A stretch of 64,000 bases of DNA, taken from assembly GCF_027244095.1 (NCBI RefSeq), contig NC_069658.1:262764687-262828686 (forward strand), in the 5' to 3' direction. Below the pieces are notes generated by a model. The model was not told the DNA's origin, made no database searches, and saw only the letters and a list, made by a program, of their open reading frames with translations. Made by a program: the position numbers and the translations under genes. Shown piece by piece: positions 11,214 through 50,394 of the stretch; positions within the stretch are counted from its first letter, which is position 1; every line of letters begins with the position of its first letter. The stretch is from Hemicordylus capensis. Taxonomy: Eukaryota; Chordata; Lepidosauria; Squamata; Cordylidae.

Positions 11214-11312
11214 AATATGCACAGTGCAATCCTGTGCATATTTACTCAGGAATAAGTCCCATTCAGTCCAATGGGACTTATTCCCAAGCAAGTGCACACA
11301 GGGCTGCAGATA
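11214..11312. repeat. Dispersed palindromic repeat ('agtcccat...atgggactt' type)
   Basis: The pattern 'gcaatcctgtgcatatttac', 'aataagtcccattcagtccaatgggacttattc' (as two half-palindromes) and 'gtgcacacagg' is a widespread squamate intergenic repeat. Related copies lie near 24890-24960, 43846-43925 and 61020-61140. Class unknown to me. Confidence 0.5.
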
Positions 11313-12747
11313 TAGGAAGCTACAATGTCATAAGATGTCTTATGGACATCTGCCTGCAAAAAGGTTTCTAGACCTCGGTGGGCTTCACTTCAGAATAAAT
11401 AGTAATCCTGGTTTAGGATTGCACTGCACAAATGTCAGTGAATGTAAGAAACAAAAATGATCACTTGAATGAATGGACACACTTGATGGATCAGACTTGA
11501 TTGCAGACAAGTCACAGAACTATGAATGGAGGTTTGTACAATGTTGTGGATATTTTTTTAACCAGTGCAGATACTTCATTTTGTTTTCAGTAATGCTCTC
11601 CAATAAATCATGGGCTTGTCAATATTTCTCAATATCAGGGCACAGTCTTACACAGAAACAAGACAGATTTTCCTGCTTAATGCATTTACAATTTAAATAG
11701 AAACTAGAAAAAATAGAAGATGGGTTTGATTGAAGAAGGGTCTAGAAGATCATAGATGATTATAGATTGCTGATGTATGGCCAGCCTGCTACTAAAGCTT
11801 AGCAGAGTGAGGCAGCTGCTTCAGGCTGCAGATTGACAGAAGTGGTGGATGGCCTGCTGGTCATCCACTACTTCCAGCCCGGTCCTGAAATTATTTGAGG
11901 CCAAAGTAGTAGTGCAGCTACTACAGTGCACATTGGGGCCCTTACTTTAACCTTGCCCTGCTAGAGAAGGTACAATCGAAGTTTCAAAGATCAATTATGC
12001 AAGTCTCTAGATGCGTCTCTAATCAGAGGTGCACCTAGGTAGTTTTGGAGCCTGGACCTAAAGGCCTTTGGAGGGCACCCCCCCTTGCTGGAAGCCCCCT
12101 ACCACCCCTGCAAGTTATGCATCATCCCCCTATTCTTATCCTACATGTTTCTTTCCACTCCACCCTGTCTCTAAAGCACCCAGTACAGGTCACTATCACA
12201 CTCAGCCGCCTGGCGCAGTGCAGGCCAGCGGTGACCACACCACCCAGGACAGATTGAAGAGGATTTGGGGGCCCCCAGAGAGGTTGTGGAGGCCCTGGAT
12301 TTGGGCCCTGAAGTCCAGGGGTAAGAGTGTCACTGTCTCTAATACAGTGTTAAGACTGGAATTGGGAGTCATAAGAGTGGAAACCCGGATGTGGATTACC
12401 ATCCTTAACTATTGGCTGAAGGTGGCATTCTCTCCGATGGGGCTGGCCCCACTGAGGCTTGAAGAGAGCTTCCAATTATGGTGGAAGTGTCAGTGGTTAA
12501 AGAAAAGCTAGCTTTTTATGGCATTTCCCCTGAAGCGCTGCAATCCATGGGCTATGAATGAGCAAAAAAGGCTGTAAAGAAAAGAATATTAGATATGGAA
12601 TGGCAATAGGACAGACGTAGGGCCTCTTAAAATATGGAGACGTGCGTTTAGCACCAAGCCAGCCGATTACAGCCAAGCCCTAATAACTAATAATAACCCT
12701 AATAACTCCTAAATAACATAGAGAGCATCTGCGCTGACCCGCTTTAA

Positions 12748-13062
12748 CATAGGAACATAGGAAACTGCCATATACTGAGTCAGACCATTGGTCTATCTAA
12801 CTCAGTATTGTCTTCACAGACTGGCAGCAGCTTCTCCAAGGTTGCAGGCAGGAATCTCTCTCAGCCCCTATTTTGGAGATGCTGCCAGGGAGGGAACTTG
12901 GAGCCTTCTGCTCTTCCCAGAGTGGCTTCATCCCCTGAGGGGAATATCTTGCAGTGCTCACACATCAAGTCTCCCATGCATATGCAACCAGGGCAGACCC
13001 TGCTTAGCTATGGGGACAAGTCATGCTTGCTTGCTACCACAAGACCAGCTCTCCTCTCCTTA
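12748..13062 (-). mobile_element. Composite 5S/tRNA-headed SINE
   Basis: Reverse-strand copy. It starts on the plus strand at 'aggaacataggaaactgcc' (the SINE 3' end) and runs to 'gaccagctctcctctcc' (the 5' end), with the 5S-like 'accagggcagaccctgcttagc' in between. Nearly full length. Confidence 0.8.
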
Positions 13063-13510
13063 ACATATTGCCCTCAGTGGTTTTATATAGTAGATATGGT
13101 GGGACTCCTTATTCTGAACACTACTGCCCATGCAATACACAGGCCATAGAGGAGGTGGGTCATGTTTTATTATACTGTAACTGTTATAGAGACTCGCTTG
13201 AGTTGTTAATTTTACTCCTGATTAAGGACAAACCAGGCAAAGGAGATGGAGTATATATTTCTGTTCTCCTGTCAGACCATCAAGCCAATGTTAATTACAA
13301 AGTTATGTGGCTAAGTTCTGTTTAACAGCAATGAACAACATACAACGGCATCAAATGATTAATGTAGTGGAGTAATTTGCTGTCACTGTATATTTGTAAG
13401 GCTATATTGTTGCTGTTTTGTTGTATGGGTCTGACATTGTGTGTTTTCTTTTTCATGCTTCTGTACTGGTCAAAGACTGTAGTAAAGTTTATCTACCTAC
13501 CTACCTACCT
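13063..13510 (+). mobile_element. Non-LTR retrotransposon 3' end (family uncertain)
   Basis: Frames at 13023-13325 encode a Cys/His cluster of the form C-x-C then EEVGHVLLYC, typical of the C-terminus of non-LTR ORF2 proteins. The 3' UTR ends in 'tggtcaaagactgtagtaaag' and a ctac repeat. A similar end ('ggtcaaatgaccgtaacaataaa') occurs at about 39045-39075. Broken and short. Confidence 0.5.
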
Positions 13511-14048
13511 ACCTCCAGCCTTTGCCGTGGGCCTTCTGCCTCCTCCAGATCTCACCCAGTGATGGTAGTGTATGTGTGGCAGCTGCCACCACGGGCATCT
13601 TGGACTTCCTCCTCCAGCTCATCCTGGCCTGCTTTTTCAAAGGCAGAAGGCAGCCTGGAGTGGCATAAAGTGTTTTTAAGTCACTTTCTGCCATTTCATT
13701 CCCTGGCAGGATGAGGAGCAGGAGTGACTGCTGCTGCTGCTACCACCACCACAACCACCAGATAAGGGAAGATGTGGGGTGGGGGAAGAGACTGGACAGG
13801 AGTAGTTGACATGTGGCACTCAGTGTGTGCCACAGGGGTCAGAGGAAAATGGGGATGGGATGAAATTGGGGGAGATCGATGCCAGCACACTCTATGCAGG
13901 TGGGAGGGCTGCTCACTACAGTGTCTTAGGTGGAGGGCTTGATTAGGTGATTCAAATTAATCTGTAAAACAGAAGGCATGTTATATATAAACTACCTGCT
14001 TTCTATAGCTTCCATAGGATAGAAGGAGAGGAAAAAAACATTACTAGC

Positions 14049-14121
14049 TGTTTCTGCCCGGTTTCGAACCGGGGACCTTTCGCGTGTGAGGCGAACGTGA
14101 TAACCACTACACTACAGAAAC
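14049..14121 (-). tRNA. tRNA-Val(CAC)
   Basis: A 73-nt cloverleaf on the minus strand. The acceptor stem GTTTCTG/CAGAAAC pairs fully, box A is GTGTAGTGGTTATCAC, the anticodon loop reads CTCACAC (anticodon CAC), box B is GGTTCGAAACC, and the discriminator is A. A T-run terminator follows on the minus strand. The sequence is identical to the copy at 52733 and differs from the common vertebrate tRNA-Val(CAC) only by one acceptor base pair as I recall it. Confidence 0.96.
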
Positions 14122-16740
14122 TCAGCTGTATAGCTCCTTTGAGCTGCTGGAGCTGAGAAGAAAGTATGAGTGGAATGAAACCCATGACTGCTGAAAGGAA
14201 TGCTGACTCATCATCCTTGTGTCTGAGTCACTCCAATCAAGCTGCATTTTCTTAGAGGGTATGAAGTGTGTCAGTCACTGCTGCCGCTGATATCTTTTGG
14301 CTGCAAACTGAGTTTCATCAACCCCCCTTTAGAAATCAGTTATTATTCTAGAATAACCTATTAAACTATTTCATAGGGGCCTTATGAGGGTACTGAGATA
14401 CGTATAAAGTACTGTGCATGATGCTAAAACCATTAGGGAAGTAATAACTCATGTTCTTCTGTAACAGAAACAACCTAAACTATCATCTGCTAGTGATCCA
14501 TCATTGGTGATCCATCATTGCAACAATGCAAAGAAGTTGGAGGAGTGCCTTTTAATTCTCTTGATAAGGATAGACTTTGAGACTTTGGTTTATTGCTTTA
14601 TTTTATTGTCTTTAAAATATTTATATCTTACTTTCTTGTCTGACCAGGGCTTTCCAAGGTGGCTGGCAAAAGAATATTAAAGTGTAAGAACAAACAATGA
14701 TCAATATTTACAACAAAATGTGGGAATCTCCTGAAATGTCTTGGGATTTCATTATTATTATTATTATTATTAATCAATTTAACCATAAATTTAAAAATAA
14801 ACAAATAAATAAAATGTATGCTATGGAGTAAATCCTCCATTATTATCCTAGGGTTCCTTTCAAAAACATTTAGGCATTAGTCATTTTTCATCTCCAGGAA
14901 AATCAAAACACCCAATTTTAGACTATAGCACAGAGATAGTCTTATCCAGTTTGCAGTTGCATAGCAAAGCTCGCATTGACTTGCAGCTGAATGTTTTAAA
15001 AGAAAGAAATCTCTTCCCAAATAATTAGCTTTTCACATGAAATATTAAATATGAACTTCTGTCTTTTTTACTATCTATCTTTGGTTTCTTGGTAGACAAG
15101 GCGATGCCCTATCACAGTAATACTAACTGATTCTTTGGGCAGCTGAAGGGCTGGAGATGGGTGGTGGTGGGATGGAAAGGTCTAGGAAAACTGGGATTTC
15201 AGGCACTTTATCACTCTAGTCTTTATCTTAATGGTGACTTCATAAAGAGCTACTCTCCCAGCCGTCAGATAAAACAAAAAATTGAATACTAACAAGAAAT
15301 TATGACGTCTCTTCAGTCCTCATGTTACTTTAGTTTTGTCCGCACTGATAATCAAGCAGTATGTTTAGGTTGTTAGAAAGAAACACACTCACTGTCTAGG
15401 TTCCCCCCTTCAGCTCCTCGAGTCTATTCTTGGCAATATTCATAGCAATGTGAGGCGACCTGCCTTGGGCCTAGCTCCAACACACACAGCAGGTGAAGAG
15501 GCAACCCCAGAAGGGCTGTGCAAGCCCTCAGGGGCTCATTCCCAGTTGGGGTTTGCCAGCTGGCTGGCTGTTTTGTTTGCTGGCTGAAAATAAGGTCCAG
15601 ATCGCTTGCGCAGCCCTTCCAGGGCTCTAGACAGGCAAACTAAAGGAATTGCTTCTCACAGCATATTAATCTTATGAAATTCACTGTCACACGGTGACAA
15701 TCACTAGCTTAGATATCTTTAAAGGGGGACAGGGACGAGAGAAAACCATGGAGCAGAACTCAAACAGCAGTAATGAATCATGATGGGTAAAGATAGAGCC
15801 TCCATGTTCAAAAGCAGTGCACCTCTGAATATCATGTTTCTGGCGGGCAACCGTGGGCTAAGGCTATAGTCTTCATGCCCTGTTTGTAGGCTCCTTTCGA
15901 TCTGATCCAGTCAACAGTTCTCAAGATTGCTCCCCGCTGACACCACTACCTGATTAAAATCGAACCTGGCCTAAATTCCTCGTGATCTTTTGGATTCTCG
16001 TTGCCACGAACCACGGGGGGCTCGATTTTTCAAACGTTGCTGCCCGAAGCGGCTTGACATAGCCATATCTAATGGAAAGCAAACGTCGGAGTTTACACTT
16101 ATCTTCGCATAAACCAAATGCGCCAGTTCACCAAGCACTGAAGTACTCGCGACTCCTTTCCGGACCATGGGGAGGTCTGTGCATATCTACCCAGTATGCG
16201 CCACTATATTATATGTCAGTGATCTTCACTATTTTTACCGTGGGAGCCAGCGAGAAAGTGTGCGGCGGGGCAGGAGGAGAGCGCGCGCACGATCTACTAG
16301 AGGAGGCAGGACGCAGGAGTAGCGCGAGATACAGGCCTGGCCTGGCTAAGGGACACCACTGGCGTCTGTGCACTGCACTGCAGGCCATCCGCCGCGGGCC
16401 GCGCGACAGAACAGTGATGACGATATATGCAGTGTAATCCCGTATTATCGTTTTATTTGAAACATCGCGATATGTAAAATATTTTGGGCGCCGCCATATT
16501 GGGCGTCCCTTTTAAAAGCGCACGCCCCAGCTCATCGGAAAAGTACACCTTCAAAGTGCTTACATTCAGGATTGGAGCACTTGAAAAATCGCACTGCAGT
16601 CAGACATGTGGCTTCTTGTTGTTGACAAAACTTTCTCCACAGAGGGCCTTCTTTGGAGAAAGAAGCTCATCTGTATAAGTGACTTTGAGGCAGCCATGTT
16701 GTTGTACGGAATCGTCAGCAGAGCTTGTTGGGCGAAGAGG
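14122..16740. other. Intergenic upstream of RACK1
   Basis: Contains an ATT microsatellite (about 14750-14772) and the CR1-like fragment listed at 15660. From about 16240 the DNA becomes GC-rich and CpG-containing towards the RACK1 promoter, with a YY1-like CGCCATATT near 16490 and GCCATGTTG near 16694. No gene was recognised. Confidence 0.5.
15660..15920 (+). mobile_element. CR1-like LINE 3' region
   Basis: Degenerate but collinear with the other CR1-like ends: 'aattcactgtcac', 'gatatctttaaa', 'cctctgaatatcatgtttctgg', and finally 'ctcctttcgatctgatccag'. Compare 26385 and 63840 on the same strand. Confidence 0.5.
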
Positions 16741-16744
16741 CTAT

Positions 16745-16782
16745 TTCCGGTTCCGGAGGACCCCGCCGCTTCCTTTCTCTCT
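16745..16782 (+). promoter_or_regulatory. RACK1: RACK1 core promoter with tandem ETS sites and 5'TOP-like tract
   Basis: Two adjacent TTCCGG (ETS/GABP-type) sites at 16745-16756 precede a pyrimidine tract, CTTCCTTTCTCTCT, at 16769-16782. RACK1 is a 40S ribosomal protein whose mRNA is known to behave as a TOP mRNA, so transcription probably starts at a C in this tract, about 100 bases before the ATG. The exact start is inferred. Confidence 0.6.
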
Positions 16783-16815
16783 GCGGGCCTGAGCGAGCTG
16801 GCAGGTCCGGGCTGA

Positions 16816-27014
<10,199 letters not shown>

Positions 27015-27069
27015 GAGAGTACAAGTGACTGTCCCAAGGCTCAGGCTATAATTATGTAAAAAAAATTTC

Positions 27070-27075
27070 AATAAA
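27070..27075 (+). terminator. RACK1: RACK1 polyadenylation signal
   Basis: AATAAA 56 bases after the RACK1 stop codon, giving a very short 3' UTR, as is usual for TOP mRNAs. Confidence 0.9.
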
Positions 27076-28380
27076 TTTTTCTGTTGCTGAAAGCTTTGTG
27101 TTGTCATCCTTGTTATGTTCCAGATATAGGCAATTCCTCTCCCCCCGCCCCCCCCCCCTCCCGCAAGTGTATTTTGCATTCAATTAATAGAGGCTTCTGG
27201 TTTTACAGTTACATTCCCTTCAGCCAGGAAAATGTCAGTGTGTTTTCCAGTAAGCCACCAAGCTGTGGAATGTACATAAGTTGATAGTCTTCCTGTCAAA
27301 AGACTGAGGGGAAGTTTTGGAGGGAAAGTTACAAAGTGTTGTGCTTGGTTGTCTCCAGGCAGAGACAGGTGGCTCTGGCTGTCTGAGGGAAGAAAGCCCG
27401 ATTGCTTAATGTATCCCTTTGGAACTGGGTAAAAGGGAAGGTTGAACCACCAGGGGGAGCGTGGCTGTGGGAGAGGGGGTTGTGTGTGAGTGCTGCTGAG
27501 TGTTGTGTGAGCCAGAAGACTGCAGCACCAGCAGGGTCTGGTTGAGCTGAAACTATTAGGGGAGGTAGCAGTGAGGGTGCTGGTCTTATTAGAACCTGTT
27601 AGGCCTTGGGAGAGAAGGCTAATTGTATTTTGAACTTTGTACTCCTGCCAACTGAACTCTTCAATATTGGCTCCTGTATGGTTTTAATTTTTGAAGCCAA
27701 TACTTTACTGGTGTGTGTCATTTTGGTCCCACATCATGCCTACCTGCCCATCTTATTTACCACAAGCTAAATATCTTATTTTGGTGGCAGCAGGTGGTGA
27801 GACCAAGCCTTCAACAAGCACCCAGAGAAGAAACGATCGATTTGCCTCCATAAAACTGCCTGAGTCAATGCATGAGTACCCAGAATGTTGGGGCAACATG
27901 GTAAATCATTGTAAACCGCTTAGAGAGCTTCGGCTATAGAGCGGTATATAAATATAAGTGCTATTGCTATTGCTATGTGTAGTATACAGATATAAAAATA
28001 AATGTGCAGAAAGTCTAATGCAACCTTTTAAAATCAAACCAGCTGCAAGCTACTCTCCTCAGCAGATTTAATGAGAGGCAAGTAGAAAGAGCTACCAGTA
28101 GATTCTAACTCCTTTGCCTTGCTGGTAGTGATGCAAGACCCATTTGCTAGCTGGATCTCTCCCAGCCACCACCATGGCCTACTACTGCAACAGAACCTGC
28201 TGCCTGAGTAGACATTTCTCCTTCCAAACGGTCACTCAAGAGGCAGATATGTGTTCAGTGGGCCTTACACCAAAGAAAGTGCACAAAGGATTAACTGCTT
28301 TCATCTTGTGTTGAGGTGGATTGGCTGGCTTCCCCAACCCTTTGACTTGTTAGGGGCTGCCTTTATCTCTTAACAGAGGG

Positions 28381-28560
28381 TTCATAAGAACAGCCCTGCT
28401 GGATCAGGCCCAAGGCCCATCTAGTACAGCATCCTGTTTCACAGTGGCCCACCAGATGCCGCTGGAAGCCTCAGACAGGAGTTGAGGAGATGCCCTCTCT
28501 CCTGCCATTACTCCCCTGCAACTGGTACTCAGAGGGATCCTGCCTTTGAGGCTGGAAGTG
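28381..28560 (-). mobile_element. CR1-like LINE 3' end
   Basis: Begins on the plus strand 'ttcataagaacagccctgct', then 'ggatcaggcccaaggcccat' and 'gccgctggaagcctcaga'. The second copy at 41791 is longer; the sense version is seen at 58130-58225. Confidence 0.65.
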
Positions 28561-28811
28561 GCTCCTTTTCTGTGTTGTGCTCTCTTGCTGGGAGATCCAT
28601 GTGCAGTGCCAAGAAGGGTGGGATAAAAGTGTACAGACTGGAGAAAATATACTGTATAGAACCATCTACGCATGCTTCATGGCTCAAGGCTGTTAACATT
28701 ACGTCTTCCTGCCCATTATTTTCTCCAACTGGTAATGTCTGCACACCTTAGTGCAGAAAGAGAAATTATTTTTCAAGAGTTAGTGTGTAGTGGGTGTTTT
28801 ATTTTGCTGCA

Positions 28812-29010
28812 TGAATTTATTATTATTATTTACATTTATATCCCGCTCTTCCTCCAAGGAGCCCAGAGCAGTGTAGTACATACTTGAGTTTCTCTTTCAC
28901 AACAACCCTGTGAAGTAGGTTGGGCTGAGAGAGAAGTGACTGGCCCAGAGTCACCCAGCTAGTTTTATGGCTGAATGGGGATTTGAACTTGGGTCTCCCC
29001 GGTCCTAGTC
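28812..29010 (-). mobile_element. MIR/CORE-type SINE
   Basis: Reverse copy from 'atatcccgctcttcctccaa' through 'actggcccagagtcacccag' to 'gggtctccccggtcctagtc'; the outer part of the head is missing. Confidence 0.75.
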
Positions 29011-29762
29011 AAAGCAGATCACTGCAATCAGGAAGAAAAATGCTGCATTCAGCACTTGGCAAATTTTGCATTCCTCTGCAAAGGAGAAATCTCAAATAGC
29101 AATGGGGAAAACCCACAATGGACTAAAAGCCCTTCTACTAAAGAGTAGTCACGCCTGAATTTAATACAATGTTATGTCTTCACAGTCCTGTTTAACCTGG
29201 TCTTCTTCAGTGATCTCAGACTCAGTGTAGTGGTTTTCTAAAACTAGGATAAGGGGCCTCCTTGCAGTCACACCTTCACTCTGACTGGTCTCCAGCCAGT
29301 CCACTAGAAGGCAGGTTCTTTGAAGAAAGACTTGGCCAGGTAGGAGGCGCCCCCCGCCCTGAAACTAGCCTTTCTCCTGCCACCACTGAATGGAGACAGG
29401 GTCACAGTCTGGCTAGAGAGATCAGCTACAGCTGTCTATTTCCTCCCTTTCAGCTGAGAAGAAAGGTTTGTTAGAGGCTATCAGCACAGCAGTATGCTTT
29501 AAAGGGGTGATTGAGCCAGCCAAGTCCAGGATCTTCATGTGAGTAAGCATGCCCAGCTTCCAGACCTCAGCAGTGGCACAGGACGTCCATATGAAGTTTA
29601 ACCCAACCATCAAACCTGTGTACACACAGCCTACCCGATCATGTGGGGTGGGGTGGTGGCACACAGGGCAGGGGGCAGATGGATTCCCCACCCTCAATGC
29701 TCTTTTCCAAGATAGACAGGTGCTATTGCTAGTGACCTGACTCGGGCTAGTTGGAATAGAGC

Positions 29763-29857
29763 AGGCCTGGGCAATCTCAGCTCTCCAAATGTTGCTTAAC
29801 TCCTATAATCCCCAGCTGCAATAAATTGCCTACCCCTGAAATAGAGCCATACACTAA
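29763..29857. mobile_element. Short palindromic MITE
   Basis: Termini 'caggcctgggcaat' and 'attgcctacccctg' are inverted relatives, and the interior has 'taactcctataatccccagc'. Confidence 0.5.
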
Positions 29858-29932
29858 ATCTCGAGTTTCCACATCCATCTGCTTTTAACATGAACACAGA
29901 CCATGGACACAGAGACTGAACTTGTAGAATTG

Positions 29933-29951
29933 TTTATTGTATGTATTTATT
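29933..29951 (-). terminator. TRIM41: TRIM41 polyadenylation signals (tandem)
   Basis: On the minus strand two AATAAA hexamers (complements at 29946-29951 and 29933-29938) lie about 1.35 kb past the TRIM41 stop codon. They are the first such tandem pair downstream, so the 3' UTR probably ends near 29915. This is inferred from position. Confidence 0.5.
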
Positions 29952-31288
29952 CTCTCAACTTTTCCAAAAACTAAATCTCCATTTTAAGTCTTTTTTTATA
30001 GCCAAAAATAGTTCAAAGGAGCTCTGTAATGCCAAAAAGAATCCTCCCAAAACCCAACACACAGCTGGCATAGGTAAAGCCTCCAGTGGCTTGCAGGTTT
30101 GGAAGAAAATGATTCCACTGCAAGTCTGTGGAGCAATTGGAAGGAGAGAGCAATTTAAAATAAGTTATCTAGATGAGAAAGAGTGGGCGAGGCAACAGTG
30201 ATGAAGACCACACCTGAAGCTAGCTTCTGGCATAGCTACACTAATCCCAAGGGCCACAATCCCCCAGTGACATCCTTGGCTATACAGGTCAGCCAAGATC
30301 CATCCTTGCCCCCAAAAGGCCTGAATATCACACTGCTAGTATCAACAAACACCAAGCAGGAGAGAGGGGGACATCCTAGGGAGGGAGAAAAACAGCTGGG
30401 ACCTTAAGTCAAACCACACACAAGAAATGGAAACTGGGCTGGTGATTTTGTGGAACGCTCGGTAATAGTAAAGAACAAGAGAAAAGAGGGAAGAACCAAC
30501 GAAGGAGAGTGTCAGGGAGAAACAGTGGGACAGTAGAAGGAGAAGAAACCACCTAGGATGTGGAAACCAGATAGGGTGTTTCTGTAGCACAGTATTTAGC
30601 TACCCCACAGTTGTTTCAGAAAGGTTTTGGGACAAGACAGAAACAGAATTATTTTCCTAGCATAGGCTGCATATAGCTCCAAGAACAGATTGGGACCAGT
30701 CAATCTTGTCAGAGCACCAGAAGCACAAAAAGCTAAGTCAATTGAGCACTCACAGGAACTGAGACTTGAATGCCTGACTTCTTAAGAGGATTTGGGTGCC
30801 TTTGAAATGTCAGATGGGCACAACAGAGCAGTTAGCCTTCTGTGACAACGCAGATCTCACCAAGAACACAGCTGGGCGGCAGGGGAAATCACATGCTGAA
30901 TAAGCCTTGATTCTTTTCTCTCCTAAAAGGGATCAGGGACCAAGAGATCCTCAAGGAAAGGTCAGTCAGTATGTAGCCAGCTCACAGCAGAATGTCAGAG
31001 GTGAAGGAAGAGAAGTTCTTGAGTGTGGATCTGGGCCACAAGGGGGAAAGAAGATTCAGACCCACCATCTAGTTGAGCTCTCAAGAAGAGTATCTATGCA
31101 GTAATTAATCCTTAGGAGGAAGAATCGAATCACTGCCAGAGTTTAAGAGAAGGAATCCACCAAGGTCCAAGAGCGATGAGGATTAGGGATCATTTGGCAA
31201 GGATGAGCCAGGATAGGAGGATTAAAAGTGAGGTGGAGGCCTCAGGGGAGAAATCCAGCTACGTGCAAGAGCAAAAGCAGAAATGGGA

Positions 31289-49137
<17,849 letters not shown>

Positions 49138-49611
49138 CTACTGGGAATCCTCCTCCCCACTTCCTAGCGCTCCCCACCCACCTCCCCACCCACCCTTGCA
49201 GGGAGCTCTTCCCCCACCCCACTACGTACGAGCCTGCTTCTCGCTGCCCTACAGCCAGAGATCCCGGGCCCCCAAGCTCTCTCCTGCCCCTCTCCCCCCC
49301 CCCCGCCCCCCGCAGAACCCCGCTGTCCCAAGGAGACTCCGAGGGGGTCTTCTTCCCTCTCCCGCAGCTTCGCCTTTCCTCCTTCCCTTCCCTTCCTGCT
49401 CACCCGGCCCCAGGGAGCAGCCAGTCCTCCCGGCCCACCCAGCGCCCTACCGCCTCTCCTGCCCTACCTCCCCCTCCTCACAACAGCCTGGAAATGCAGC
49501 AGCTCGCTCAACCTACACTTCACCCCATAGGAAGGCACAGACAAACTAGTCACGCGACGCTCTCTCACACCTCCGCAACGGCGACTCTATAGTCATGAAG
49601 ACGCACTGCCA

Positions 49612-49621
49612 CCGGAAGTGA
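49612..49621. promoter_or_regulatory. ETS/GABP-type site near the TRIM41 start
   Basis: CCGGAAGTGA, a strong GABP consensus, about 500 bases upstream of the TRIM41 ATG at the edge of the GC-rich tract; probable core promoter. Confidence 0.5.
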
Positions 49622-49832
49622 GGCAGGGAGTTCCTGGGGACGCTCTAGCCTGCCACAGCTCGTATCTTTGTTACGAAGCCGGCTTGACCGAGAAGCTCGG
49701 GAGCGCGCTAAACTTCTTTGAGCGTATGGACTGGCTCTACCCACCACCAAACCTCGGTGTTCAGTGGCTGACTGGGTGGAGAACGACACACGTGTTAAGT
49801 AAGAACTGGTTACGTTTCCTACCCGGCATGCA

Positions 49833-49849
49833 CGACGTCAGTGACGTCA
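49833..49849. promoter_or_regulatory. Double cAMP-response element
   Basis: CGACGTCA (49833-49840) and the full palindrome TGACGTCA (49842-49849) lie one base apart. CREB/ATF proteins bind this motif. The position, about 730 bases upstream of the TRIM41 ATG, suits either TRIM41 or a divergent transcript. Confidence 0.55.
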
Positions 49850-50394
49850 CCACAGCAACAGGAAGAAGGAAGTTGCAACTCCGTAATAGGAAGAGGCTTC
49901 TCTATGGCTTTCTGGAAATGCACCAGAAGTTGGGTGTCACTCTACAGTCTGTCTGTCTCTCTGGTTCCCAATGATGCCACCATAGACCAAAGAATTATAC
50001 AAAGACCAGAGGGAAGGATCCTATTGGATCCTTTTCGTGCTTCAATGCAGAAATTGATTTGGGCAACCAGTATGCGCTCCCTTCCCTTGAAACAATAGGC
50101 AGTAGCAAAGAAAGAGGTTTCTACTCTAACCCATGCCTTATTTCGTATTTGTTTTTTGTTTTTTTTAAGTGTTTCAACACGGTTTTTTTCCAGTATTAAC
50201 AGAAGCATTTCATTGTAATAATTGCATTTTCATGCTGGAGGCAGAATCAAGGACATGCAAGATTTTATATTTTCTAAAAATGGGAAAATAGCCATAATTA
50301 TTCCTTCGTCTCAGAGGCCGATGCTGTAGTTTGAAATCAGCATCTAGCATTTTCTGAGCATAATCTCAAGTCTGTGTAACTCCTCCTTCCACAC

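Larger units (their letters stand above)
8680..14040. other. Repeat-rich intergenic DNA
   Basis: Holds the repeats listed separately at 9040, 9880, 10665, 11214, 12748 and 13063. Between them, 11400-12740 contains short unsupported open frames and a segment near 12030-12130 resembling repeat-derived sequence that recurs near 32216 and 62640 ('ggggc.tagc.agg'). Near 13700-13760 there are short trinucleotide runs. No host gene was recognised. Confidence 0.5.
27090..29925. other. Spacer between convergent RACK1 and TRIM41
   Basis: About 2.8 kb containing a poly-C tract near 27140-27165, a LINE-type tail near 27895-27980, the CR1-like, CORE-SINE and MITE copies listed below, and no recognisable gene. 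Confidence 0.6.

Noticed and set aside
49618-49974. 118-codon plus-strand frame upstream of TRIM41
   Set aside because: No recognisable domain and it overlaps promoter motifs.
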